The position numbers were made by a program, and so were the translations under genes. A stretch of 64,000 nt of DNA. Origin: an uncultured Actinomycetes bacterium (GTDB lineage: Bacteria; Actinomycetota; Acidimicrobiia; Acidimicrobiales; RAAP-2). The stretch lies in contig CAIKNP010000010.1 in NCBI GenBank assembly GCA_903828785.1, forward strand, positions 40,791 through 104,790, written 5' to 3'. The notes below the pieces were generated by a model. The model was given only the letters and a program-made list of their open reading frames with translations, was not told the DNA's origin and did not search any database. This document shows positions 38,137 to 48,028 of this stretch, one piece after another. Positions within the stretch are counted from its first letter, which is position 1. Each line of letters starts with the position of its first letter.

Positions 38137-39365
38137 GAGGGTCGAGAGCGAACCGGCGAATGCGGTCGGGACGAAACGGGTCGGTGGCGGACCGTCCGAG
38201 AAGTAGTAAGCGCAATGAAGGGTGCGTCATCGGCGCGTAGGACGATGCGAGGTGTCGTGCTCTTATCGTGAGCGATGTTGTAGAGCAAGCCAACGGCGGC
38301 GAGGGCCGTGACGGTCGCAGAGCCACCGTAACTAAAGAATGGTAGGGGCACACCCGTCACGGCCCAAAAACCCACCACTGAGGCGATGTTGATGAGGGCT
38401 TCGAGAATTATCCACGTGGTAATCCCCACCGCAATGAGTCGATTGGTTTCGTTGCGACAATTGCCAATAATGCGACTCGCGACCACGAGGAAGATCGCGA
38501 AGAGGACGATCACCATGACGGTTCCCAGCAAGCCCAGCTCCTCACCAATAATGGAGAAAATGAAATCGGTGTGCGGATTGGGCAAGAAGCCCCACTTAGT
38601 TCGGCTCTGCCCGTAACCCAGTCCCCACAAGTATCCCGAACCCAGAGCGATTTTGGACTCGAATAACTGGTACCCGGACGAGGCGAGATTGGCGTTGGGG
38701 TGAATAAACGCCATAAAGCGGGCCAGGGTGTACGGCTTCAATTGGCCGTAGATGAGCGCACCCGAAATCGCCGCCCCGACGGTGACGGCAATCTGAAATC
38801 GTGACATTCCCACCGCCACCAACATTGCGAGGGCAATGGCGCCGACAATAGAGGTGGTGCCCAGGTCATTTTCACGAACGATGAGCACGAGTCCCGCCAA
38901 CACCGGCAACATGAATACCACCAAGTGTTGGCCGCTGGCGAGTCGGCTGTGGTGACGGGTTACGACGTAGGCCACGAAGAGGATGAGGGCGAACTTAAAG
39001 AATTCTGAGGGCTGAAGTATTTGCCCTCCCACGTTAATCCACCGTTTGGCGCCCGACACCGTGACACCAGCGAGCATGACCCACGCCAGAAGGGCCAGGC
39101 TTATCGCCATAATCGGAATCGACAGGCTTAGTAATTTCCTTATTTCGACGACCATCATGAACCACATGATGATGAGACCAATGACCAAATACAGTGCGTC
39201 GTTAATCATGAGGTGGAAGGTTGAACCACCCACCGCGGCCTGACCCTCCGAAGCCGAAGCGATCATCATCGAACCAAAGATGACCATCACGCCCGTGACG
39301 ACGAGCAGCGCCAGCCCTAAAGGATTGCCCTTGGGGAAAGGGTGGAAAAACTTACGAAAGGTCAT
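38133..39365 (-). CDS. ftsW: FtsW/SEDS glycosyltransferase
   Basis: GAKRWINVGGQILQPSEFFKFALILFVAY, GVPLPFFSYGGSATVTALAAVGLL. Confidence 0.93.
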   Translation of the reverse strand: MTFRKFFHPFPKGNPLGLALLVVTGVMVIFGSMMIASASEGQAAVGGSTFHLMINDALYLVIGLIIMWFMMVVEIRKLLSLSIPIMAISLALLAWVMLAGVTVSGAKRWINVGGQILQPSEFFKFALILFVAYVVTRHHSRLASGQHLVVFMLPVLAGLVLIVRENDLGTTSIVGAIALAMLVAVGMSRFQIAVTVGAAISGALIYGQLKPYTLARFMAFIHPNANLASSGYQLFESKIALGSGYLWGLGYGQSRTKWGFLPNPHTDFIFSIIGEELGLLGTVMVIVLFAIFLVVASRIIGNCRNETNRLIAVGITTWIILEALINIASVVGFWAVTGVPLPFFSYGGSATVTALAAVGLLYNIAHDKSTTPRIVLRADDAPFIALTTSRTVRHRPVSSRPHSPVRSRPS

Positions 39366-40400
39366 CTAAATCACCTTGGCAATCTTGACAAAGTCACCAT
39401 AAAAGATACCCAGACCCAAAGCAGCGAGCAATATTGCCAGTATCCAGAATCGGACCGTTACCGTTATCTCGGGCCAACCCTTGAGTTCGAAGTGATGGTG
39501 GAAGGGAGCCATTTTAAAGATGCGCTTTCCGAAAATTCGAAAACTGAACACTTGCAAAATGACCGACAGGGTTTCCGCCACGAAGAGACCGCCAATGATG
39601 GGCAATAATAAATCGAGGTTCAATAAAAGGCAAAGGGCCCCTAGCCCGGTACCGATGGCCAAAGAGCCGGTATCGCCCATGTAGATGCGTGCCGGTGCGG
39701 CGTTCCACCAGAGAAAACCCAAGGTCGCTCCGACCAAGGCAACGGCGACCAGTCCCAGGTCCAGCGAGGCGTGGAGGTGATAGATCCCGAAGTGACGGAA
39801 TTCCCAGTAGCCAATGATGGCGAGCACGCCAAAGCAGAAGCTGCTCGATCCGGCGACCAGGCCGTCGAGGCCATCGGTAAGGTTGACCGCGTTGGAAGTG
39901 GCCACAATGACGAAAGCCGCCAGTAACATCCAGCCAATTTCGCTGAGGTTCCAGCCGGGCAAGGTGACCCGGGTAAACGACAAGTGCGTCGAGGTGTGCA
40001 CCCAAAAAATGGCCGCCGCGGCAAACGCCGCAGCGATAAGTACCTGCCCCGCGAACTTGCCACGCTTGTTCAGGCCAAGGTTTCTGGCGTTACGAATACC
40101 GATGTAGTCATCGACGAAACCGAGTAGTCCGGAGGCCACGATGACAAAAATGGCGAGTTCACCACTGCGGGTGAAGGTCATGGCGGAGCCCAAGTGGCCC
40201 ACGCCGTACCCCAAAACGGTGGCCACAACAATCACCACCCCACCCAGGGTCGGGGTTCCGGCCTTCGTTAAGTGCGACGCCGGGCCGTCTTCGCGAATCC
40301 GTTGGCCCAAGGAACGTGCTGAAACGAAGCGAATCCACAAAGGTGTGACGAAAATAGCGAAGAGGAACGCGAATCCCCCCGATTTCATCAAACTCAGCAT
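39366..40400 (-). CDS. mraY: Phospho-N-acetylmuramoyl-pentapeptide transferase
   Basis: GTPTLGGVVIV, VNLTDGLDGLVAGSS, YMGDTGSLAIG, HHHFELKGW. Confidence 0.95.
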   Translation of the reverse strand: MLSLMKSGGFAFLFAIFVTPLWIRFVSARSLGQRIREDGPASHLTKAGTPTLGGVVIVVATVLGYGVGHLGSAMTFTRSGELAIFVIVASGLLGFVDDYIGIRNARNLGLNKRGKFAGQVLIAAAFAAAAIFWVHTSTHLSFTRVTLPGWNLSEIGWMLLAAFVIVATSNAVNLTDGLDGLVAGSSSFCFGVLAIIGYWEFRHFGIYHLHASLDLGLVAVALVGATLGFLWWNAAPARIYMGDTGSLAIGTGLGALCLLLNLDLLLPIIGGLFVAETLSVILQVFSFRIFGKRIFKMAPFHHHFELKGWPEITVTVRFWILAILLAALGLGIFYGDFVKIAKVI

Positions 40401-40407
40401 TCGGACC

Positions 40408-41799
40408 TCACTTCAGCAACTCTCGAACAATCTCGCGGTCATCAAAGGCTACGACCTGCTGACCGATTGTTTGTGTCACCTCGTGGCCCTTACCGGCAAG
40501 AACCACGACGTCACCAGCGTCGGCCAGAGCGAGGACTCGAGTGATGGCGTCGCGTCGATCCCTCACTCGCTCGAAGCGGGCCGGGTCAAGGTCGGCGACA
40601 ATTTCTTCAATAATCGCGTCCGGATCTTCGCTACGTGGATTATCAGAGGTAACAATGACAAAATCGGCTAATTCGGTGGCCACCGCGCCCATTACGGGTC
40701 GCTTGGCCTTGTCGCGGTCTCCCCCGCAACCAAAGACCAGCAGCACCCGACCACTGGCCATGGGTCGAATCGACGTCAGGAGGCGACCGAGTCCATCGGG
40801 AGTGTGTGCGTAGTCCACCACCACCGTACGGTCGCCGCGATGAATAATTTCGAAACGGCCCGGCACCGATGACAGCAATCCCATGGCGCTGGCGATGGCC
40901 GCATCATCAGCGCCCAGCTCGGAGACAACGGTCATAGCCAAGAGTGCGTTGTCGACGTTGTAATCGCCCACCAGGGAAGTCAACACCACGTGCCCTCGCC
41001 AGAAAAATGAGGAACCCGAGATCGACATTTGCACCTCGCTGGCGTCGGCTCGCGAAACCTTCGTGACGGGAAGTTCAGTCGAAGCGGCCAGACGAGCCCC
41101 GTAAGGGTCATCCACCCAAATGACGGCTCGTTGGGCTTTTTCTGAGGTGAAAAGTAGGGACTTGGCCGCGAAGTAGTTCTCCATGTCGCCGTGATAGTCG
41201 AGGTGGTCGTGACTCAAGTTGGTGAACGCGGCAATCGTGAAGTGCACACCCGCAACTCGCTGTTGGGTGAGGGCGTGGCTCGAGACCTCCAGCGCGACCA
41301 CCGAAGGAACACTCGCGTCCGTAAAGGAATCGCGTATGCCGCGAAGGTCTCGCCATAATTCCGGGGCTGCGGGGGTCGTTCGCACATTGGTCAATGTCCC
41401 CATGCTGGCGCCGTTCCACCCTAGAACTCGAACCAGTTCGCCCACCATGGTGGCCACACTGGTTTTGCCGTTAGTACCAGTAATGGCCACGAGTGTGAGC
41501 TCACGGTCGGGCCAGTCAGCGAGGGCCGCCGCGGCCCGACCGAGTTCGGTCGCCATATCGGCCATCGGCACGGTGATAACCGGCACTTCGAGTTGTAGCG
41601 GCGTAGGAGAAACCACCGCTACCGCTCCACGTGCTACCGCCTCAGCCGCGTAGAGGACACCGTCGGTGACGGAACCGGGCATGGCGAAGTACAGGCCACC
41701 AGGTTGGCAGGTACGCGAATCGATAGCGACACTCGTGAACTCCAGAGCCGCCGTTGAAAGGGGCAGGGACATTTCGGAAAAAAGTTCACCCAGTTGCAT
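40408..41799 (-). CDS. murE: UDP-N-acetylmuramyl-tripeptide synthetase (predicted meso-DAP type)
   Basis: VAITGTNGKTSVATMVGEL, NLSHDHLDYHG, VVDYAHTPDGL, DNPR motif (VTSDNPRSEDP). Confidence 0.94.
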   Translation of the reverse strand: MQLGELFSEMSLPLSTAALEFTSVAIDSRTCQPGGLYFAMPGSVTDGVLYAAEAVARGAVAVVSPTPLQLEVPVITVPMADMATELGRAAAALADWPDRELTLVAITGTNGKTSVATMVGELVRVLGWNGASMGTLTNVRTTPAAPELWRDLRGIRDSFTDASVPSVVALEVSSHALTQQRVAGVHFTIAAFTNLSHDHLDYHGDMENYFAAKSLLFTSEKAQRAVIWVDDPYGARLAASTELPVTKVSRADASEVQMSISGSSFFWRGHVVLTSLVGDYNVDNALLAMTVVSELGADDAAIASAMGLLSSVPGRFEIIHRGDRTVVVDYAHTPDGLGRLLTSIRPMASGRVLLVFGCGGDRDKAKRPVMGAVATELADFVIVTSDNPRSEDPDAIIEEIVADLDPARFERVRDRRDAITRVLALADAGDVVVLAGKGHEVTQTIGQQVVAFDDREIVRELLK

Positions 41800-43625
41800 C
41801 AGGTCACGTCCGATGCGAAGGCCGCGGCGCCCTTGAGGGGTTTGGTCATCGTGCCGTTTGAGGCGATGTTGTAGTGGTGCAGGGCGTAACTCATTACCTG
41901 TTGGAAGACGGGGGCGGCGACGGTACCACCAAAAATTGAGGTCTGTGGACGTTCAATGACCACAATCATGGACAGGGTCGGATTGTTTGCGGGCGCGAAA
42001 CCTACAAAACTGGCGTTGTACTCCCCCACCAAAAGTCGGTCCGCGCCCGGCTTGGGAATAGTTGCGGTACCCGTCTTGCCGGCAACGGCGTAACCAGGAA
42101 TAATCGCGTTGGTTCCCGTTCCCGCGAGAACCACTTGCTGCAGCATTTTGTTCATCGTGCGGGCCACGGAATACGACAACGCCGGTCGGCTGACGCTGGG
42201 AGGCGTCGCCTGCAATTTGCCATTGGCGTAGACGTAACCGCGCACCAACTTTGGTTCAACGAAGGTTCCGTTGTTGGCTATCGAGTTATACGCGTCGAGT
42301 ACTTGAATGGCGGGAACCGCGTCGACCTGACCAATGGGCAGTGCCACGGCGTCCGATCCGTACCACGTGGCGGCGTTCACCAAGAGGCCCGCCGTTTCTC
42401 CGGGATAGTTAATGGACGTGAGTTGACCAAAGCCCATCCGTTGCACTTGGGCCAGAATCTTGTTCTCACCAACCGTGCGACCCACTTCGTAGGTGCCGAG
42501 GTTCGACGAAAGGGCCAGGACTTGCGTGGCGCTTAAGCGCTCCAGTCCATGGCTTTCAGCGTCGTGAAAATAGCGACCGCCAACAACGACGGAATTAGGC
42601 ACAGTAAATTTCGTTGATGGCGTTATGACACCCGCCTGCAGGGCGGCGGAGAAGGTCACGGCCTTAAACACCGATCCCGGTTCGTAGGCCTGCGAAAAGG
42701 GGAGATTGTTAATTGTTTGCTCAATACCCGGAACCCCTACGGATTGACCCCACGCCGGAATGGGTCCCAGAACCCCGGGGTTGGTCTTGGTGTTCACCAG
42801 GGAGGCATCAGCGAGCACTTCCCCAGTCTTTACGTCCAAAACGATTGCCTGTCCGGTGATGCCACCAACGGCGTGCAACTGATTCGCGAGCACGTGCTCA
42901 GTAACGAACTGCAGGGAGTTGTCAACCGTCAGCTCGAGCCCTACCCCGGGTACCGCTTTCTTGATAACCGTGGTGTAAGTGCTGGGTAAATTCACTCCTG
43001 ATCCGCTCAGATAGGCACGGCTTAGTCCGCTCTGACCCGCTAAGAGACTTTGGTTCTGATACTCGAGGCCCGTCGACCCAACACCGGCGGCGTTCGTCCG
43101 CCCCAGCAGAGACTGGGCCAAGGTGCCGTTGGGGTACGAACGCGTCGACGATGATTCAACAACCACCCCAGGAAAGTTTTGTGCCGTAATGGCTCGCCCA
43201 TCAGCGAGATCGAGCGTTGAGGAAAGAACCACGTAGCCCGAATGCTTGGAGAGCAGGTGGGTGAGTTTCCCTACCGGAATATGAATGAAACCCGACATCG
43301 CAATTGCTTCGGTGTGCGGTGAATGAATTTGGAGGTCATCGGCCAGCACCATGGCCGTGGGCTGAGAAATCGCCAGTGTGTGCCCATAGCGGTCGTAGAC
43401 GCCAGCGCGCAGGGCGGTGGTTGTAATGTCACGCTTTGCTTGGAGGAGTGATAGTCGATTGTAATGACCGTGGTCCATTATTTGTAGCGTCACGAGCCGA
43501 ACGAGCAGCAGAGCGAAAAGTAGAAAGTAGATCCCGTGCATCAAGGTGATGCGGCGGGTCGGTGTCGAGGTACTTGATGAGCGAGATTGAGGGCGGGCGT
43601 GGGTTGAGGACGCGTGAGCGCTCAC
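41799..43625 (-). CDS. ftsI: Peptidoglycan transpeptidase FtsI/PBP class B
   Basis: AYEPGSVFKAVTF (SxxK), LALSSNLGT (SxN), VAGKTGTATIP (KTG). Confidence 0.93.
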   Translation of the reverse strand: MSAHASSTHARPQSRSSSTSTPTRRITLMHGIYFLLFALLLVRLVTLQIMDHGHYNRLSLLQAKRDITTTALRAGVYDRYGHTLAISQPTAMVLADDLQIHSPHTEAIAMSGFIHIPVGKLTHLLSKHSGYVVLSSTLDLADGRAITAQNFPGVVVESSSTRSYPNGTLAQSLLGRTNAAGVGSTGLEYQNQSLLAGQSGLSRAYLSGSGVNLPSTYTTVIKKAVPGVGLELTVDNSLQFVTEHVLANQLHAVGGITGQAIVLDVKTGEVLADASLVNTKTNPGVLGPIPAWGQSVGVPGIEQTINNLPFSQAYEPGSVFKAVTFSAALQAGVITPSTKFTVPNSVVVGGRYFHDAESHGLERLSATQVLALSSNLGTYEVGRTVGENKILAQVQRMGFGQLTSINYPGETAGLLVNAATWYGSDAVALPIGQVDAVPAIQVLDAYNSIANNGTFVEPKLVRGYVYANGKLQATPPSVSRPALSYSVARTMNKMLQQVVLAGTGTNAIIPGYAVAGKTGTATIPKPGADRLLVGEYNASFVGFAPANNPTLSMIVVIERPQTSIFGGTVAAPVFQQVMSYALHHYNIASNGTMTKPLKGAAAFASDVT

Positions 43626-44080
43626 CGCGATGTCCTCGGGGTGACGATAACGGGAGTCGTAAAGACCGGAGTGCGCAGGGGGTCACTGAGCGACGTCGCG
43701 GCGATTTGGCTTACCGACCGGGGATCGACCAGGTGAAGCGAAGCGGCGTTGCTCGCAATGACGTTAGGAGCCGAGAGGTTGGACACCGTGCCCAGTTGCA
43801 CCGCGTAACTTGACTCAAGATTCAATAGTTCAGTCTGGTTGTTGTGCAGCTGCACTTGGCGTTGAGCGTTCTCTAAAGCCCCAAACACCGAGACAACGAG
43901 GGCGAGGATGACGACCGCCGCACTCTTGACCAGCAGTCGATTCCGTACCGCTGGTTGCTTCGATTCGAATCGCGTCGTGCGAGAAGTGCTCGGCGCCGAG
44001 GGCTTGTTGGGAACCGGTTTCGGTGAGCGATGCCGGGGGGTCGTGGGTTGAATTCGACGGGGAAGGTTGATGATACTCAC
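43622..44080 (-). CDS. ftsL: FtsL-like cell division protein
   Basis: Start GTG 44080 overlapping rsmH stop by 4 nt; single TM then short coiled-coil-like region; position between rsmH and ftsI. Confidence 0.7.
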   Translation of the reverse strand: MSIINLPRRIQPTTPRHRSPKPVPNKPSAPSTSRTTRFESKQPAVRNRLLVKSAAVVILALVVSVFGALENAQRQVQLHNNQTELLNLESSYAVQLGTVSNLSAPNVIASNAASLHLVDPRSVSQIAATSLSDPLRTPVFTTPVIVTPRTSR

Positions 44081-45132
44081 GCGCTCACCTTTCGAGCAAT
44101 GCGAAAACGAGCCGAACGAGCTCGAGGGTTCTGGGAAATTTCGGTGGTCGAGGCCAAGCGGGCGCTCGCCCGCTCCACCACCACCAGAGGGATCGCACCG
44201 CAGACGCAGCCCAGTTCGTGCGAACAGTGGCAACCACCGGTCGCCCAGTTATTGAAGGTGCTCTTGACCACCCGATCCTCACCAGAGTGATAGGCGATCA
44301 CCACGAGGACTCCTGCGGGTGCCAGTACTTCGAGGGCCCCCGCCAATCCCGCTTCGAGTTGCGCCACTTCGTCATTCACGGCAATGCGCAAGGCCTGAAA
44401 AACTCGAGTCGCCACGTGACCCTTTCGGCGCGCGGCCATGGGTACCGCTCGTTCCACCGCCGCACTGAGTTCTGCCGTCGTGGTGGGCAAGCTGTTAATC
44501 ACCGAACGAGCAATGGCGCCGGCGAAGCGATCCTCACCGTTAGCCCGCAGGAGGCGTGTGAAGTCGTGCACTTCCGCTTGGGCGATGTATTGCGCAGCGG
44601 TCCTGCCCGAAGTGGGATCCATGCGCATGTCGAGCGGGGCGTCCGAGCGAAAGGAGAATCCTCGCTCCCCCGCGTCAAGTTGGTGTGACGAAACGCCAAG
44701 GTCCATCAGAACGCCGATGACGTCGTCGCTCCCAATCCAGTCCCGATGGGCCGCCACTACCCCTGCGACATCGCTAAAGGTCGCCGCAGCGATCATGAAC
44801 CGCCCGGCGAAGGGTGCCAATGTTTGACTCGCACGAGCGCGAGCCTCGGGATCGCGGTCGATGCCGAGAACGCGTAGTTGCGGGTACGCCCGCAAGAGCG
44901 CGAGGGCGTGCCCCCCGCCACCCAGTGTCGCGTCAATCACGACCCCCTGCTCGAAGGAGGCGAAACTGGTCACCGTTTCGTTTTCCATCACGGGGGTGTG
45001 ATAGTCGTCTCGCGACACCTGCAGCCTTTCAATCCCCTCGGAAGACGAGCGGGCGGAGAAAGTAGCTCGATCCTCCTCAGCGATTGCCAGGCTGCGCATG
45101 GAGCGAGGTCGGTAAGAAACGGTGAAGGTCAT
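44077..45132 (-). CDS. rsmH: 16S rRNA m4C1402 methyltransferase
   Basis: DDYHTPVMENETVTSF, VIDATLGGGGHALALL, GVLMDLGVSSHQLDAGERGFSFR, VIAYHSGEDRVVKSTF. Confidence 0.94.
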   Translation of the reverse strand: MTFTVSYRPRSMRSLAIAEEDRATFSARSSSEGIERLQVSRDDYHTPVMENETVTSFASFEQGVVIDATLGGGGHALALLRAYPQLRVLGIDRDPEARARASQTLAPFAGRFMIAAATFSDVAGVVAAHRDWIGSDDVIGVLMDLGVSSHQLDAGERGFSFRSDAPLDMRMDPTSGRTAAQYIAQAEVHDFTRLLRANGEDRFAGAIARSVINSLPTTTAELSAAVERAVPMAARRKGHVATRVFQALRIAVNDEVAQLEAGLAGALEVLAPAGVLVVIAYHSGEDRVVKSTFNNWATGGCHCSHELGCVCGAIPLVVVERASARLASTTEISQNPRARSARFRIARKVSA

Positions 45133-45551
45133 TGGTCTTCATCCACGGCAAAGAAGGGCATCGCGGGAGCAACGCGATTCATGAATCGCTCGGGACTCCA
45201 CAGTTCAATGTGGTCGAAGTGTCCCACGATGATGACGTCGCCTTGTAGATCGGCGAGGTCACGCAAGGTACTGGGTAGAAGGAAGCGCCCCTGGCGGTCC
45301 ACTTCGACTTCGGTGGAGAACGCTGACCACGAGAGGCTGGTGCGACTATCGATGCCCGTATCGGAACGACTCTTGGCGGTGTACTCGACTGCTTTGCGCG
45401 TGAACTCACCAATGGTCCAAAGAGCAATGCAGCCACCCGGGTGCAAGGTCAGGTAACCGCCGCGTTCGAATTCGGGTCGGTACTTGACGGGCAGGATTAG
45501 TCGACCTTTGACATCCAGCGAGTGCTGGGCCTGGCCGACCAACAAGCTCAT
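45129..45551 (-). CDS. mraZ: Transcriptional regulator MraZ
   Basis: QHSLDVKGRLILPVKYR and EVDRQGRFLLPSTLR, two DxxxR motifs. Confidence 0.93.
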   Translation of the reverse strand: MSLLVGQAQHSLDVKGRLILPVKYRPEFERGGYLTLHPGGCIALWTIGEFTRKAVEYTAKSRSDTGIDSRTSLSWSAFSTEVEVDRQGRFLLPSTLRDLADLQGDVIIVGHFDHIELWSPERFMNRVAPAMPFFAVDEDQ

Positions 45552-45571
45552 GACTACCCTCCCCTGAGGAA

Positions 45572-45589
45572 ACCACTTTCCCCCACTTG
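45572..45589 (-). promoter_or_regulatory. Candidate MraZ-binding box pair upstream of mraZ
   Basis: Minus strand reads AAGTGGGGGAAAGTGGT: two (A)AAGTGG elements at 10-bp period, 21 bp upstream of the ATG; MraZ is known to autoregulate through such GTGG-type direct repeats. Confidence 0.6.
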
Positions 45590-45713
45590 GTTACAGTATC
45601 ACGCCATTTGACTCCCTTTTACTCCCCAGCTCCCCAATTTTGCCAAGTTTTTAGCCCCTCATAGAAAACGTGGACGTGACGGTCCCCGAGTTCGGGTGTC
45701 GTGAAGTGTCTGG

Positions 45714-46433
45714 CTAGGCCAACAGGTATAAGTTGCGAAGCGCCGCGGGCCGGCTGTAGGTGCGCAGATCATCGACAATGCGTTCAGCGTCGATACCCGC
45801 CTCGGGCCAAGTCGCGTGATTAAGTGCCGTGGCGAGACCCTCGGGAACAGTGGCCAGCAGATCGAGCAGTGGGAGCGATGGCGCTGCGTGCATCACGGTC
45901 GAAAGAAAGAATCCTTCGCGCACGCGCCACTGCGTAAGTCCCACGGCCTTTTGCTCATCGATAAACAACTCGCCCGGACCACGTCCACTAAAGCATGCGA
46001 CGCGATGTTCGGGGTGATCCTCCACTCGACCCTGGTGCATCATGGGCGCCAAGCCCTGCTCGCTGAGCGCGGACCACCACCACTCGCCCGCCAGGTACGA
46101 AGCGTGGTGGATGTCAAGGACCCATCGTTCGTCTGCTCGTGGAATCCACCAATCGATCCAGAGATCGTCGGGTTGCAGGTAGACGCAGCCACCGCCGCCT
46201 CGACGTCGACGAAGACCGCGGTCTTCGAGCTCGGGTCGCAAAATACTTCGCGATTGACTGCCCCCCAAAACGACTGTGGGACTGGCTACTCGCACCACGA
46301 ACATGGTGCACTCGGTGAGCGTGCGCACGACCTCGTAGTCGTACAGTTCTTCGACCTCGTGGTTCACGACGCGCGTGGCAGGAAGGGGGCCCAGAGTGGA
46401 TCGGGGTCGGCGAGGTGTCGCCAACGCCACCAC
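45714..46433 (-). CDS. Lipoate-protein ligase A-like protein
   Basis: GLRRRRGGGGCVYLQPDDLWIDW and FIDEQKAVGLTQWRVREGFFL. Confidence 0.7.
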   Translation of the reverse strand: MVALATPRRPRSTLGPLPATRVVNHEVEELYDYEVVRTLTECTMFVVRVASPTVVLGGSQSRSILRPELEDRGLRRRRGGGGCVYLQPDDLWIDWWIPRADERWVLDIHHASYLAGEWWWSALSEQGLAPMMHQGRVEDHPEHRVACFSGRGPGELFIDEQKAVGLTQWRVREGFFLSTVMHAAPSLPLLDLLATVPEGLATALNHATWPEAGIDAERIVDDLRTYSRPAALRNLYLLA

Positions 46434-46870
46434 GGCCCCTCGGGTACTCGGGCTTCAAAGGACATTGACCAGCCCAATTCCTCCACCAAGCGGTCGCCCT
46501 TTTGCATGTTGTGGCGCCGGCAGGCGGCCACCACGTTCGTCCATTCGTGTCGACCTCCGCGACTGCGGGGCACGACGTGATCGATCGTGTCGGCGTGACC
46601 CAGGCAGTACGCGCATCGATAGCCGTCGCGCAAGAGCAGCGCCCGCCGGGTCAGTGGAGGAGTGCGCACTTTGGTTGGCAGTCGCACCATATCGTGCAAT
46701 CGAACAATTGACGGGATTTCGACTTCCATTGATGCCGAACGGCAGCGCGGCGGATCCTCGGCGACGGCCACCGACTCGGCTCGACCGGCCAGCAAAAGCA
46801 CCACCGCTCGTCGCTCGCTGACCAACTGCAGTGGTTCGAAGGTTGCGTTGAGGAGCAGGACCCGTGCCAC
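46364..46870 (-). CDS. HNH endonuclease
   Basis: RDGYRCAYCLGHADTIDHVVPRSRGGRHEWTNVVAACRRHNMQKGDRL. Confidence 0.88.
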   Translation of the reverse strand: MARVLLLNATFEPLQLVSERRAVVLLLAGRAESVAVAEDPPRCRSASMEVEIPSIVRLHDMVRLPTKVRTPPLTRRALLLRDGYRCAYCLGHADTIDHVVPRSRGGRHEWTNVVAACRRHNMQKGDRLVEELGWSMSFEARVPEGPWWRWRHLADPDPLWAPFLPRAS

Positions 46871-46877
46871 GAAGCTC

Positions 46878-47129
46878 CTAGCCCTTCACCGGCTGGCGCT
46901 GGGCCCAACGGGCCGCTTCCACGACCGCCCGCGGCTCGAGAACTCCTTCACGCCCCGCCACCGTCGAGAGGCGAAAAGCCCAGTAGGCCGGATCGGGCAG
47001 AGGGAGAAAGGGCGTACGTCGCCACCACGCTGATCGGCGTAATCGCCAGCCCGCCAACATCACCGGAAGGATGCCCGAAGGATGGCGCAGAAGGTAGCGC
47101 GTGAGGCCCTTGGGCCACCAGGTTCTCAC
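46878..47129 (-). CDS. Small conserved-looking hypothetical protein
   Basis: 83 aa, overlaps ROK gene stop by 4 nt, same strand. Confidence 0.55.
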   Translation of the reverse strand: MRTWWPKGLTRYLLRHPSGILPVMLAGWRLRRSAWWRRTPFLPLPDPAYWAFRLSTVAGREGVLEPRAVVEAARWAQRQPVKG

Positions 47130-48028
47130 GACTGGCTCCGGCGAGCGACCAAGGCCGCCCCGAGCAGCATCCCGTCGTGCCCTAATGCCGAAGGGAGGAT
47201 TTCTATCGTGGACGAATACGAGAGTTGCGCCATCTCGCGGGCTCGCTCGGTCGCGCGCTCAAAGAACGCTGATCCGAAACCCAACGCGACCGAACCCGCT
47301 ACGAAGCAACGATTGAAATCAAGCACCGTAGCCAATGTACCCACTGCCTGGCCCACCAAGGTGGCAGAGCGTCGACGAACGTCCTCTGACGCCTCGGCGG
47401 GTGGGGCACCCGTGCGCTCCCGTATGGCCCATCCCGAAACTTCGGCTTCGAGGCATCCGCGAGCACCACAGGAACAGGCGGCCCCATTGGGTACGACGTT
47501 GAGATGGCCAATGTGGCCCGCGTTACCCGTGTTGCCATCGATGAGCTCCCCGTCAAGCACGAAGGCGCCCCCCACACCAGTGGATACCACCAATGAGGCG
47601 TAATTCGACAAATTCTTCGCAGCGCCGTACTGCCCTTCGGCCAAAGCCAAGGCCCGAACGTCCCCTTCGACACAGACCTCGAGTTCAGTAGCCGCGACTA
47701 AGGAAGTTCGGAGAGGAAAGTCGTCCCATTGCTTTATGTTCAAGGGTGAGACGAGCTCGCCACCCCTGCTCATTGGACCAGCACAGGCGACGCCGAGTTT
47801 GGAGACAGGTTGCCGGGACCGCAAACGTTGAACCATGTCCACGAGTTGCTCAAAGAGTTCGTCACCCGCATCGGCCACGTCGAAACGGAGTCGTTGCCCA
47901 ATCTCGCCCGCCGTGTTAACGACGGCACCTTCGACTTTGGTCCCACCAATATCGATCGCCAGACAAAATTCGTCAGGCGTCGGTGGGGCCGAGGTCACTG
48001 CGAACGACGGCGTTGCCGATTCAGCCAC
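47126..48028 (-). CDS. ROK-family sugar kinase
   Basis: FCLAIDIGGTKVEGAVV, VVSTGVGGAFVLDG, GHLNVVPNGAACSCGARGCLEAEVSG. Confidence 0.88.
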   Translation of the reverse strand: MAESATPSFAVTSAPPTPDEFCLAIDIGGTKVEGAVVNTAGEIGQRLRFDVADAGDELFEQLVDMVQRLRSRQPVSKLGVACAGPMSRGGELVSPLNIKQWDDFPLRTSLVAATELEVCVEGDVRALALAEGQYGAAKNLSNYASLVVSTGVGGAFVLDGELIDGNTGNAGHIGHLNVVPNGAACSCGARGCLEAEVSGWAIRERTGAPPAEASEDVRRRSATLVGQAVGTLATVLDFNRCFVAGSVALGFGSAFFERATERAREMAQLSYSSTIEILPSALGHDGMLLGAALVARRSQS

